Assembly: GCA_036852015.1 (NCBI GenBank)
Contig: JAANDG010000336.1
Coordinates: 62,001-126,000, forward strand
Origin: Pelodera strongyloides
Taxonomy: Eukaryota; Nematoda; Chromadorea; Rhabditida; Rhabditidae
Length of the DNA: 64,000 nt
Reading direction: 5' to 3'
In this document: piece by piece, positions 48,401 through 56,079 of the stretch
Numbering within the stretch: the first letter of the stretch is position 1
How the letters are laid out: each line of letters starts with the position of its first letter
The notes under the pieces: model-generated
Databases searched by the model: none
What the model was told of the DNA's origin: nothing
What the model saw: the letters and a program-made list of their open reading frames with translations, nothing else
Position numbers and translations under genes: made by a program

Positions 48401-51400
48401 CACCCCTACCGCAACATAACCCAACTCTGCGTAGATTCCGTGCCTGCAACCAAACCATCTCGATGTTTTGGTTTCATTTGCTAGCGTTCCGGTCAAGGAT
48501 TCCGCTGAAACTATACTTCTTCGTCTGACGGTGCCGAACCAACGTACAACGTACAACACTGCTCACGACAGCGCATTATACCACTGCACCAGACAAAGAC
48601 AACCATGACTAATTGCCTGAGGCAAATTACGTGCAATTGCAATTACAATGAAAGAGCGAAACGCTGATCTTCCAAAGACCAAAGATCAAGCATCAAGAGT
48701 CAAAATACTCACTCATTAGCAATTTCCGTCTTTTCTTGTTCGTCTAACCAAACGACGGACGGATTCGAATCGCTGACTATGGATGATGTTCTGAAAACAC
48801 AAAAAGACAACTTCATGCAATAACACGGGACAGAGGAAACGGGTAAAAACCGACAGCAGCTTGACACGCCACGTTCAGTCACCAGATGGTTTTCAAATAA
48901 AAAACCGTTTGGTGAAGAGCCAACCAAGGTTTTCGGTGAATTCGGCAATTATTTAGTTTTCCTGTGAACCTGCTACGCGCAACAGAGGCTAGTTACACCA
49001 GACTCACTTTCCCGACGGTGAACGTTCTTTTCCGCTGCGCCTCTCAACTCAAGTTAGAATGAATGCTACTTTCTTTTACCGAGAGTCCATAATCACTCAC
49101 CATTCCGATTCCCTCGGGGAAATGTTCCCTGGGGACAGAAAATAGCACTCTAACGTGAGACACACAGAGAAAAAGACGGGGAATTCCCCTTGGGGAATTG
49201 AGTGGTGAATATGACCTCAGGAATCCAGGAAACATCACCCAATGGACTTGTAATTTGGTTATGGCTACCGGGCTAGTTCTAATTACATACAACTGAACAT
49301 TTTAACATACTCAAGTAAGAAAAATTGCAACACTCACAAGTAAACTGGTCCATATAAAAAGAAACTCGCATACCCAATCAAAGAATATGATATGGGCCCA
49401 TAAAGTCAAAATACTCACACAGTGACAGCTTCTTTCTTTTCCGTTTCTCCACAAATAGCGGCGAGTTTTGTTTGTGCCGAATTACAGGGTGAATCAAGAG
49501 TACTGTAAAGATAGATTACCAAATAGTTCGGCAAGTTTTTGAAATACCGACCGACGACCGGCCGGTTCTTGAAACGCATCGGAACTTCTACATTCTTGGG
49601 CATTTATGCTAAGTGGGATCGACTTGTTTTATTCTAATTTATGCTCATTTGCATATGATGTATAAGAATGCTGGTGTACTCGATGTGTTTAAAAAAAAAA
49701 CGGCTGGTTATTTCGTTTTAAATAGTAACCTACTTATACACTTCTACCCAATCAAACATAATCCAGCACCTCGTAACTCTACAGAAGCTACGTCTGCCTG
49801 GGTAGGAAGTTACGAGTTACGAGGTCAGAACCACCCATAAAGCCAAAAAAACTTACTGAAGTGCAGTCTCCTTCCTTTCCGTTTCTTCTACACAAGCCAC
49901 AGAGGGCCTAGAATCGCTGACTGAGCGGGAAGGCCTGAAAATACATAATGAAACCTCCATCATTCACACTTATCAACAAAAGAAAGTAACTGAATAAGAG
50001 TCTTTCGTGCTACGCAACTTGATCATCGGGAGCGTAATCTTCCGTTAGAGGGGCGAGGGACCGGCGTAAACAGAAAACACTCTCTCGCTTACCTTACATG
50101 TATACACTAATTATACACTAATAAATTATTAGATATCGCCACCACCACAAACTGCACAACGCTCAAAATTGTGCTAGAACCTAGAACTATAAACTAGAAT
50201 CACTAAACAATAAAACACAACAAATAAACTAACCCAGGAACAACCTCTTTTTCTATTTCTTCTACACAAACAGCAGCGGGTTTCGAATCGGAGAGCAAAC
50301 TACAAGCCCTAAATATGTCCGATGAATTCCTATTCATATTACAAATAACAACTTGTTGAACTAATTAAAAATAACTTATAAGAACTTATATCACTAATAA
50401 ATAAACCGTAACAAGGAGAAAATGACGCAGAACAGGAAGCCCTATTTTTGATATAGACATACATTCATTACCCATACAAAACAGCAGACAGAGTTGCCCG
50501 AACCAATCATAAAGTCAAAAAAATACTCACCTCGCGGTAACTTCTTTATCTTCCTTTTCTTCTACGCATACATCGGCGGGTTTCGCAATACAGTGTGAAG
50601 GGGCAGAACTGAAAGTACACGATTAAACACAAACCACCTTCTTCAACTTGCTTCCAACACTCACATATTCCAAATTAGTGTCGAACACGTGAAACAAAAT
50701 GGTAACCATATTACCACTAAACAATAGCCTAGAGAAAATTAAGGACCTAGCAACCTGTAGCCACTAGCTACCTGGCTTAGCTTACAGACCCGCGTGTGTT
50801 AAGCATACATCAACAAAACCTCCGGATTGTCTCAGGCTTCGCTGGAGCGGAAGCCGTTCGATATAGCTAATTTATAAATTTAAAGCGAAATACCGGCCGG
50901 TTTTTGAAACGCATTGCGTACACCTGCTTTCTTATGCAGCATATGCAAATGAGCAAGAATTAGAATAAAAACTAGACCTCAATTAGACCCCACGTTGCAT
51001 AAATGCATAGGAATGCAAGTACTTGAGATGCGTTTCAAAATCCGGCCGATATTTCGCTTTAAAGCGAAATGCTAGCCCTTTTAGAAAATTTGCATATGAT
51101 AAGCAAATCCTATGTATCCTATGCTAATTTTGTACGATTGTCGACGATCGTACAAAATTAGCATAGGATACATAGGATTTGCTTATCATATGCAAATTTT
51201 CTAAAAGGGCTAGCATTTCGCTTTAAAGCGAAATATCGGCGAAATGGAGCATTTCGCTTTAAGTGCAAGCATTTCGCTTTAAGTGAAACGCATGTGACCT
51301 GATCAAAACAAAGTGAAAATGACTCACTCTTTTCTCTGTGTAGGCAACTCCTCATCGTCGTCGCCCGTTAGGTCTATAAGAGGGGCATTGGCGGTTTCCT

Positions 51401-53219
51401 CCGTATCTCGAGAACGCCGAAGCCTAACTTTTGGTTTTGTCTTCACTTCCGACGTGTGCACTTGCGACTTACACTCCAACGTTTGTACTGGCGACCTCAC
51501 TTCCGACGTATGCACTTGAGACTTCACTGCCGACGTTTGTACTTGCACTTGTACTTTTGGCCTTGAATTCACTTCCGACGCTTGGACTTGCACTTGTACA
51601 TTTGGCCTTGAATTCACTTCCGACGTTTGTACTTGCGACTTCACTTCCGAAGTTTGCACTTGTACTTTTGGCCTTGTCTTCACTTCCGGCGTTTGTACTT
51701 GCACTTGTACTTTTGGCCTTGAATTCACTTCCGACGTTTGTACTTGTACTTTTGGCCTTGAATTTACTTCCGACGTTTGCACTTGTACTTTTGGTTGCTC
51801 TTCTTTTTTAACACTAACTTCCTGCTGTTTCTGAGCCTGCTTCGGACGACTTTCAAATACCACCATTATATCGCTGTCGGAGTCGTCACTGTCAACGGGG
51901 GCACCTCTTCTCTGCAGCATTGCCGGTTGTTTATTGACGTTATCGGGCGGTCGTCTCACATTCTGAGCAGGCATTTCCATTAGTTCGGACGCGAAATGAC
52001 TATCGTCCTCACCCACAATTATCGGGCCACCGGGTCGCGAACTTCCAGGGAGCTCAGCCGAGGACACAGCGCCGGGTTGATTCAGAAGGCACGGAAATGT
52101 ATCATCGTGTGGATTATAGGCAGATGCGGCTGGTGCATCATTACGAAAGAACGGTTGTGGTAATTGCGCTGGTAACTGCAAGCCTGCCGAAGGCGACGCT
52201 GCTATCCCACTGACGCCGGGCTGCTGATGTACAAATGTTGCCGGATGCGCCTGAAAATTCATAAATGAATCAAACTATGTTCCCATGTGAAGAAACGGCA
52301 TTCCCGCCAAAAAGTAAACCCCATTTCTGTATCTTGAAACAAAGGGCTAAAGAAATGGTAATCTTTGAATTAAGATATGCGAGAATACTAACTTGAACAC
52401 GGAGAAGACACCGAAGTACACGAAACAGAGGTGTGGCAATGAACCAATACCAAATTTGATACCACTAACTCTTTTGCAGTTTCAGATAAGCAATCAGTCA
52501 AAAAAAAACTTACCATCATCGGCTGCTGGTATGGAAATTGATACTGGGTAGGAATGTAGTGTTGCTGGCTCCCGCCGCTCCAGAACCCTACAGGAGGCAT
52601 CCCTAATTTTGTGAGACGAATATAAATTTATAGAATAATCACCGTATAAATACAGTGTTAAATGAAGAAGCTATTATTATTATATGGCTAGTTTACATGC
52701 GCTGCGCCGCACCACGTATCACGTAAGAGAATGAAAAGTAAATATTTTAAAAGAAATGAAAGAAGGCTATATCTTCAGGAACATGTTTGGTGCAAACACA
52801 TATAAAGTCGTTTTAAATATCGCATTTCATACCTATCTGATAGTGCATCTGCATGGCCTGTTGATGACTACCGTAAATTTCCCATTGTTGTTGTTGTAAG
52901 CGAGCGAGTTGTTCGCAATTAAACTCGGGCACATTTTGGGGAACGGGGCCCGGGTACCAGCAACCGTGCGAACTGTTGTACCCACTGTTCGTTAGCGGCG
53001 CTGTATCATCCGAGCTATTATTCTCCTAAAATTAAAACTGCGCCACCTCATAAGTCAAAGCCCGAACACACCCCTCTATTTCGTGTACCAATGTCTCCTC
53101 CGGTCGACTTTAATTTCGCTTTATGTTGAGAACTATAACTATAATCTTACGGCATTTCTGTAGTCCGCATTTGGAAAATCCCTGGTCGAGTTGTTGTTTC
53201 TTATGCCGTTGTCCTCCAT
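30465..53219 (-). CDS. large 48-exon gene for an unrecognised, probably nuclear, SIM-rich protein
   Basis: Codon phase chains one gene from ATG 53219-53217 to TAA 30465-30467: 5,240 coding bases, about 1,746 residues allowing for one base missing in exon 17 (42947-43176). Exon ends: 53151-53219, 52833-53025, 52514-52602, 51328-52250, the repeated block 43785-50608, then 42947-43176, 42780-42847, 42467-42545, 42167-42309, 41838-41938, 41614-41732, 41247-41365, 40770-40840, 40517-40578, 40236-40283, 39929-40001, 39483-39542, 39083-39136, 38607-38699, 38222-38311, 37899-37971, 37208-37248, 36944-37035, 36538-36607, 36056-36180, 35670-35733, 35419-35499, 35077-35184, 34655-34732, 34286-34384, 33656-33745, 32900-33071, 32364-32457, 32036-32098, 31440-31511, 30766-30910, 30465-30572. 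Parts: Gln/Pro/Tyr-rich N-terminus, acidic SIM-like motifs (PLIDLTGDDDEE), VQVQTSEV repeats, exon repeats, Lys/Ser-rich linker (about 41.2-42 kb), compact C-terminal region, then a coiled-coil-like Glu/Arg/Gln segment (32036-31440) and Arg-Asp tail. No domain family recognised. Confidence 0.82.
31260..31395. repeat. dispersed repeat ending in AATAAATAAATAAAT
   Basis: About 80% similar by eye to 33424-33562. Both start CGCTTGANTTCCATTGTTTT and end GATGCACACCCTGTGG then an A/T tail. Likely a retroelement 3' end. Confidence 0.7.
31881..32026. mobile_element. MITE, GAGGCCGTATTCACCAAC family
   Basis: Copy of about 146 bp immediately downstream of exon 32036-32098 (only 9 bp from its donor), in an intron of the large gene. 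Confidence 0.87.
32537..32718. mobile_element. MITE, TTAA / AGCGAAATACCGGCCGG family
   Basis: Intronic copy. The left end is ATAAAGCAAAATACCGGCCGG (left TTAA mutated), the right end CGCATTAA. Confidence 0.87.
33424..33562. repeat. dispersed repeat ending in AATAAATAATAAA
   Basis: Second copy of the repeat at 31260-31395, in another intron of the same gene. Confidence 0.7.
33891..34104. mobile_element. MITE-like element, GGCATAAACTCG termini
   Basis: Left end GGGCATAAAACTCGTCGG and right end CAACGAGTTTATGCC form inverted termini. Inside are direct and inverted GGTGGT/ACCACC motifs. Related to 24619-24822. Confidence 0.72.
34804..34927. mobile_element. MITE, GAGGCCGTATTCACCAAC family
   Basis: Internally shortened copy of about 124 bp with both GGCCGTATTCACCAACAC termini, in an intron. 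Confidence 0.85.
36732..36870. mobile_element. MITE, GAGGCCGTATTCACCAAC family
   Basis: Ends GAGGCTGTATTCACCAACAC and GTTGGTGAATACGG, in an intron of the large gene. Confidence 0.85.
37351..37703 (+). mobile_element. tRNA-derived SINE with poly(A) tail
   Basis: Head with an A box (GTCGTGGCTCACTGGCAAAG) and B box (GGGTTCGAATCCCGCC), a body of about 270 bp, then about 21 A residues ending at 37703. It is antisense to the host gene. It abuts the right half of a TTAA MITE, so one insertion truncated the other. Confidence 0.75.
37704..37804. mobile_element. right half of a TTAA / CCGGCCGG MITE
   Basis: Contains AATTTAGCTCGATTTTTT, ATTTGCATAAGCTGCATAA and the terminal CAAAAACCGGCCGGCATTTTGCTTTAA. 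The left half is missing. Confidence 0.8.
38074..38206. mobile_element. MITE, GAGGCCATATTCACCAC family
   Basis: Copy of about 133 bp with intact inverted ends, in an intron of the large gene. Confidence 0.88.
38412..38544. mobile_element. MITE, GAGGCCATATTCACCAC family
   Basis: Opposite orientation to the copy at 38074. The two flank the exon at 38222-38311, so transcripts could pair across that exon. Confidence 0.88.
38794..38973. mobile_element. MITE, TTAA / AGCGAAATACCGGCCGG family
   Basis: The left end is degraded (CTTGAAACACCGGCCGG); the right end is intact to TTTAA. Confidence 0.82.
39253..39437. mobile_element. MITE, TTAA / AGCGAAATACCGGCCGG family
   Basis: Intronic copy of about 185 bp with both TTAA sites. 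Confidence 0.9.
40623..40745. mobile_element. MITE, GAGGCCGTATTCACCAAC family, left end lost
   Basis: Starts inside the element (ACAGGGAGCCCTCCC) and ends GTTGGTGAATACGGCCTC. It lies 24 bp from the exon at 40770-40840. Confidence 0.82.
40930..41092. mobile_element. MITE, TTAA / AGCGAAATACCGGCCGG family
   Basis: Intronic copy of about 163 bp with TTAA at both ends. Confidence 0.88.
44257..44388. mobile_element. MITE, GAGGCCATATTCACCAC family
   Basis: Intronic copy with intact ends and the CCCCATGGGGAATTCCCC core. Confidence 0.88.
44984..45100. mobile_element. MITE, GAGGCCATATTCACCAC family, shortened
   Basis: The left arm lacks the CCCATGGGGAATT block. Both termini are present. Confidence 0.84.
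45602..45734. mobile_element. MITE, GAGGCCATATTCACCAC family
   Basis: Reverse-orientation copy. The right end has GAATATGACCTC. It directly precedes another inverted-repeat element at 45748. Confidence 0.86.
45748..45894. mobile_element. MITE with GGGCGYGTTCGGGATTG termini
   Basis: Left end GGGCGCGTTCGGGATTG, right end CAATCCCGACACGCCC, and TCA on both flanks (3-bp duplication). Single copy in the window. Confidence 0.72.
46154..46336. mobile_element. MITE, TTAA / AGCGAAATACCGGCCGG family
   Basis: Copy of 183 bp with intact TTAA and CCGGCCGG arms. Its interior (ACCAGACCCCAATTAG) matches the sub-type at 50880 and 62528. Confidence 0.92.
46667..46895. mobile_element. MITE with GGGCGCATTCGAGATGG termini, TAA duplication
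   Basis: Perfect inverted ends GGGCGCATTCGAGATGG flanked by TAA on both sides. A 3-bp TAA/TTA target is typical of PIF/Harbinger elements. Confidence 0.78.
47079..47469. mobile_element. long element with the same TTAAAGCGAAATACC termini
   Basis: Begins TTAAAGCGAAATACCACCCGG and ends CTAATTCGCTTTAA, but the inner 360 bp is unrelated to the usual MITE. No transposase frame seen. Possibly a longer relative or a chimeric copy. Confidence 0.6.
47853..48002. mobile_element. inverted-repeat MITE, GACCTAAATAGCAACG termini
   Basis: Arms of about 55 bp (GACCTAAATAGCAACG, AGCACGAGCAATAGT, GTTAGCACCAAA and complements) surround a spacer of about 40 bp. A piece of the right arm (GTTGCTATTTAGGTC) is repeated at 48014-48028. 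Confidence 0.75.
48076..48170. repeat. intronic direct repeat, copy 1
   Basis: ACCATGACTAATTGCCTGAG, GCGAAACGCTGATCTTCCAA and AGACCAAAGATCAAG recur in the same order at 48602-48692. Each copy lies just downstream (minus strand) of one of the repeated exons, so the duplicated unit is exon plus intron. Confidence 0.85.
48602..48692. repeat. intronic direct repeat, copy 2
   Basis: Second copy of the repeat at 48076-48170, between the exons at 48713-48790 and 48268-48357. Confidence 0.85.
49092..49220. mobile_element. MITE, GAGGCCATATTCACCAC family, left end eroded
   Basis: Starts ATAATCACTCACCATTCCGATTCC and ends GGTGAATATGACCTC. Intronic. Confidence 0.78.
49550..49721. mobile_element. MITE, TTAA / CCGGCCGG family, diverged
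   Basis: Left arm GACCGGCCGGTTCTTGAAACGCATC and right arm AAACGGCTGGTTATTTCGTTTTAA. It lies 48 bp upstream (minus strand) of the exon at 49419-49502. Confidence 0.78.
50880..51062. mobile_element. MITE, TTAA / AGCGAAATACCGGCCGG family
   Basis: Copy of 183 bp of the ACCTCAATTAGACCCC sub-type. Its right end is shared with the start of the palindrome at 51045-51240. Confidence 0.9.
51045..51240. repeat. near-perfect 196-bp palindrome
   Basis: Centred on GTCGAC (51140-51145). 97 of 98 base pairs match, the only mismatch being 51139/51146. TTTAAA occurs at 51058-51063 and 51222-51227. The ends use the GCGAAAT/ATTTCGC motif of the neighbouring MITE family. Further ATTTCGCTTTAA motifs repeat at 51253 and 51273. 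Confidence 0.97.
51440..51800 (-). repeat. coding minisatellite, VQVQTSEVNSRPK repeats
   Basis: In-frame repeats inside exon 51328-52250 of the large gene. The unit is (VQ)VQVQTSEVNSRPK with variants (TPEVKTRPK, TSAVKSQVH, ASEVNSRPN). About a dozen partial or full units make an extended, Val/Gln/Ser/Lys-rich stretch just before the acidic PLIDLTGDDDEE motif. Confidence 0.92.
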
Positions 53220-53632
53220 CCGTAACGGATGTGTACAAACAGCAATTAAACTGAAAAATAAACTTTAGATAGACAGCTTATATTGAAACGTAGAGGTTGT
53301 AAATATGCGCACTGTAGTGAGAAAGCAATCATTCAAAAGGGTAATCGTCTTTTTTTAAACAGGACATGTTATAAAATGTAAGCGATCAAGGTGATCGGTT
53401 CACTTAGCAATATAGTAAGCTCCGCAATATGTCAAACAGGAACACAAGGAGTCTAAGGGTAGGTAACCATATAAAAAAGAATAGAAAAATTTCGCAGAAT
53501 TCTGTATGTACGCACGCACAGTTTAAAAAGGCGGGATCGAATTTGTTATTGCGCGCGCGGGCGCACTTTTCAAAAACGCCCCGCCCTTTTCGTACGTTTA
53601 GAAACAGATTACGATATTTATACAGGTTAAAA

Positions 53633-53891
53633 TGGGGTTTGCAAGTATGCCCGATTTTCCTTGCAAGTATCGAAAAATTTACCGTATCTTGGCACTACAC
53701 GAGCATATCTACAGGCAGTTTTTACGACCGATCGCCACGGGACTAATTGTTCAACAAAAAATGTCTTTGATGGCGGATTTTCTATAGTGCGGATGTGTCA
53801 AAGTTACGGTAAAGTTGTGTAAAAAGCACACGATTTTGCGAATTGATACTTGCAAGGAAAACTCGCGGTTTTTGGCATACTTGCAAACCCC
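53633..53891. mobile_element. inverted-repeat element, TGGGGTTTGCAAGTATGCC termini
   Basis: 259 bp with ends TGGGGTTTGCAAGTATGCC and GGCATACTTGCAAACCCCA. A second inner pair is CTTGCAAGTATC / GATACTTGCAAG. TTAA lies 3 bp before the left end. Confidence 0.78.
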
Positions 53892-54746
53892 AATTGGGAA
53901 AAAATTGGTTTCCAATAAAATTCATGAAATACTATCCTTAGATTCTCTTTACAAAAGTTGCATATAGTTTCTGGAAAATAGGGCGTTCACTTCTATAAAT
54001 CTAAAAAGTTGTCTGGGCCAATATGTTCACTTCAGAAGTCGAGTAAACAAGTAAACTGGCAGAATAGATGGATGAACTTGATGTAACTGTCAAGTATCGG
54101 AGGCTTCACTTGTCGGAAAATATGTTTGATCAGTCCCACATCCATATTGCTGAATTCTTGCTCGGTCTGTGTGTGCCCTAGCCCCTTGCAACAAAGTTCG
54201 GATAGATGTGTTGTGGCATATTGAACCATGGTTTTGGGCGGCAGATGTGGCAGAAACCTTGGAAGGGGGCGTGGATTGTGAAAAATTGCATTCCCATGGA
54301 TAAAAACAATGTAGTGTGTTGTTCTTTAAGGCAAAGAAGGACAATTCCCTATAGCTAAGGGTATGCCGTAATTGAAAAATGACTTTGTTAAGATATAGAT
54401 GCCAGCTTTTTGACGGCAGTAAACAAAGCCGCTATGCCTTTTTGGACAAAGCCGTTTATGCCTTTAGTTGTTAGGTGATTAATATCCATCACCAAACTAC
54501 TATTATTTGCGTCATATATGTACGTACGGCACACGGCTGTTGCAGGCAAAGATCAAATCCAGACACCATGCGCTTGTTAACAAATTGACTCTGGCAACCA
54601 ACGAGCCATGTTTCTTTTCAGGCTACAAGTATCGTAATTGAAATATCTCTATTCCTTAGATAAATTACAAGACGGTGGTTAGATAGAGAAGGTGTAGATT
54701 GATCCCCAGGCAGCTACTGTAGACATTGGAGGTGGCGATCCCAGTA

Positions 54747-54982
54747 CTACGTTCCTGGGTGCGCAGCGCCCCTTCTGCCAGCCGCGCAAGTTGGAGTGCA
54801 CGCGTAGCCAGCCGCGCGGATTCCAGTGCGGGCGTAGACAACTGCGTACCGCGCAGAGGGGGGGGGGGGCGCACCCAGCCGCTTAGCTTAGGTGCGCGGT
54901 GCCTCGGGGAGCTCAACCGCGCAGCGCACCCCCGGCCAACCGCGCAGGGGGCCAACGGCCAGCCGCGTAGGGGGGGGGGGCA
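54747..54982. repeat. GC-rich imperfect repeat block with long G runs
   Basis: Repeats of the type CCAGCCGCG, CCAACCGCGCAGGG and GGGCGTAGAC, with two uninterrupted runs of at least 10 G (near 54858 and 54970). It is sharply different from the AT-rich surroundings. The open frames across it are a by-product of the composition. Confidence 0.75.
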
Positions 54983-55086
54983 AAAAGAAGGGGCGCTGCG
55001 CGCTTGAAGACCAGAGCAGTGTTAAGAGACTGTGGAGATGATCCTTGGCTGTTGAGGATCCAGCAAGTAGAGTCCAGTACAGTGAC

Positions 55087-55222
55087 CGTATGCACGAACG
55101 CTCCGGGAGGCTCCCAGCCTCCCAGTGGGAGGTGAGAGAAAGATAGGAATCAGACGAATCGGAGACACGCAGAGCCAAATTCTCCCACCCAGGGAGGTTC
55201 CGGCTGTTAGTGCATACGGCCA
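55087..55222. mobile_element. MITE with GACCGTATGCAC termini
   Basis: Ends GTGACCGTATGCACGAAC and TTAGTGCATACGGCCAC, with inner CTCCCAGCCTCCCA / CCCACCCAGGGAGG. Architecture like the GAGGCCGTATTCACC family, sequence different. Confidence 0.72.
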
Positions 55223-55859
55223 CAGTAGTCGAACCACATCTCCACCAATCCACCAGTCAGATCGTGCAGGTCCCAGTGAGGTTCTTCTTCGGGTCGAAGA
55301 GTTCCTGTCTTCTCAGTAGATCTCGCTCCTTTTATTATTCTCTTCGTATGCTAATTAGGTATGTGATCTCTACTTTTCAGACACAACGGACAATTTAGAC
55401 TATTGATACACGTATGCCTATGTGTATACGTTACGGTAATATATTCCTCTGTTTAGCAGGAAAATCGCTGACAGCAGCTCATTAAAAATCATTCGATCTC
55501 GATTGCTTGTCCCTTCGCTATAATATCTCACGCAACGCGCGTCGCTATGTCTCAAGCCTAGCATTCACAATTCAAGACTTTACCTGTCTAATATTGTGGA
55601 ACAATACATCTTTCATGGATTTTACAAAAATGTGCCATATCGCGTTGATACAAATACTAATTCGCATATAACACCAGGAGCACTGGTTTCAAGTATACGT
55701 ATCAAAACCACGTGCCACTCCGCTTTAGTAACATAAACGACTTTGTATTTTGGTTTGAATGCTTTCCCTGAAAGTTTAAAGACCTATCCTATATGATGTA
55801 TAATGAAAATAGGTCTAAAGAATGCTTAATTACAATGTTGACGATCAAAAAGGCGCAAT

Positions 55860-55871
55860 CTTTTCTCTCTT

Positions 55872-55963
<92 letters not shown>

Positions 55964-55975
55964 TTCTCTCTCTCT
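55860..55975. repeat. (CT)n microsatellite
   Basis: About 116 bp of near-pure CT, about 105 bp upstream of the start codon of the small secreted-protein gene. Confidence 0.95.
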
Positions 55976-56079
55976 TTCCCTTCATCATATCTCTCTCATC
56001 TCCTATCCATTTCTTTCTCTCCCTCTATCTGTTCTCCTTTTTTCACTTGCCAGAAATTTAGTACAAACTTCTCATTGCC

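Larger units (their letters stand above)
43785..50608 (-). repeat. array of 12 phase 2-2 exons, mostly repeated units
   Basis: Exons 50531-50608, 50234-50308, 49857-49934, 49419-49502, 48713-48790, 48268-48357, 47501-47587, 46494-46562, 45961-46038, 45168-45281, 44063-44149 and 43785-43847 all start and end in phase 2. The first seven share a pattern: Ser-rich start (SVSDSRPS), a short hydrophobic core with Cys or Trp (VACVEE, VVWLDE, VVWFLDE), then ExExKE and a donor after V/A-T-E. The next two share VPEDPTPPNVEA / VTEECAAPNVEE. Any unit can be skipped without changing frame. Confidence 0.82.
53220..56079. other. intergenic region upstream of the large gene
   Basis: No exon chain supported. 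It contains an inverted-repeat element (53633-53891), a GC-rich repetitive block (54747-54982), a MITE (55087-55222) and a CT microsatellite (55860-55975). The promoter of the minus-strand gene should lie just right of 53219. Confidence 0.5.

Noticed and set aside
51431..51811. 126-residue Leu/Ala/Thr-rich plus-strand frame
   Set aside because: It is the antisense of the VQVQTSEV coding repeats.
54665..55319. GC-rich open frames on both strands
   Set aside because: They arise from repeat composition and long G runs, and no splice sites join them to other exons.
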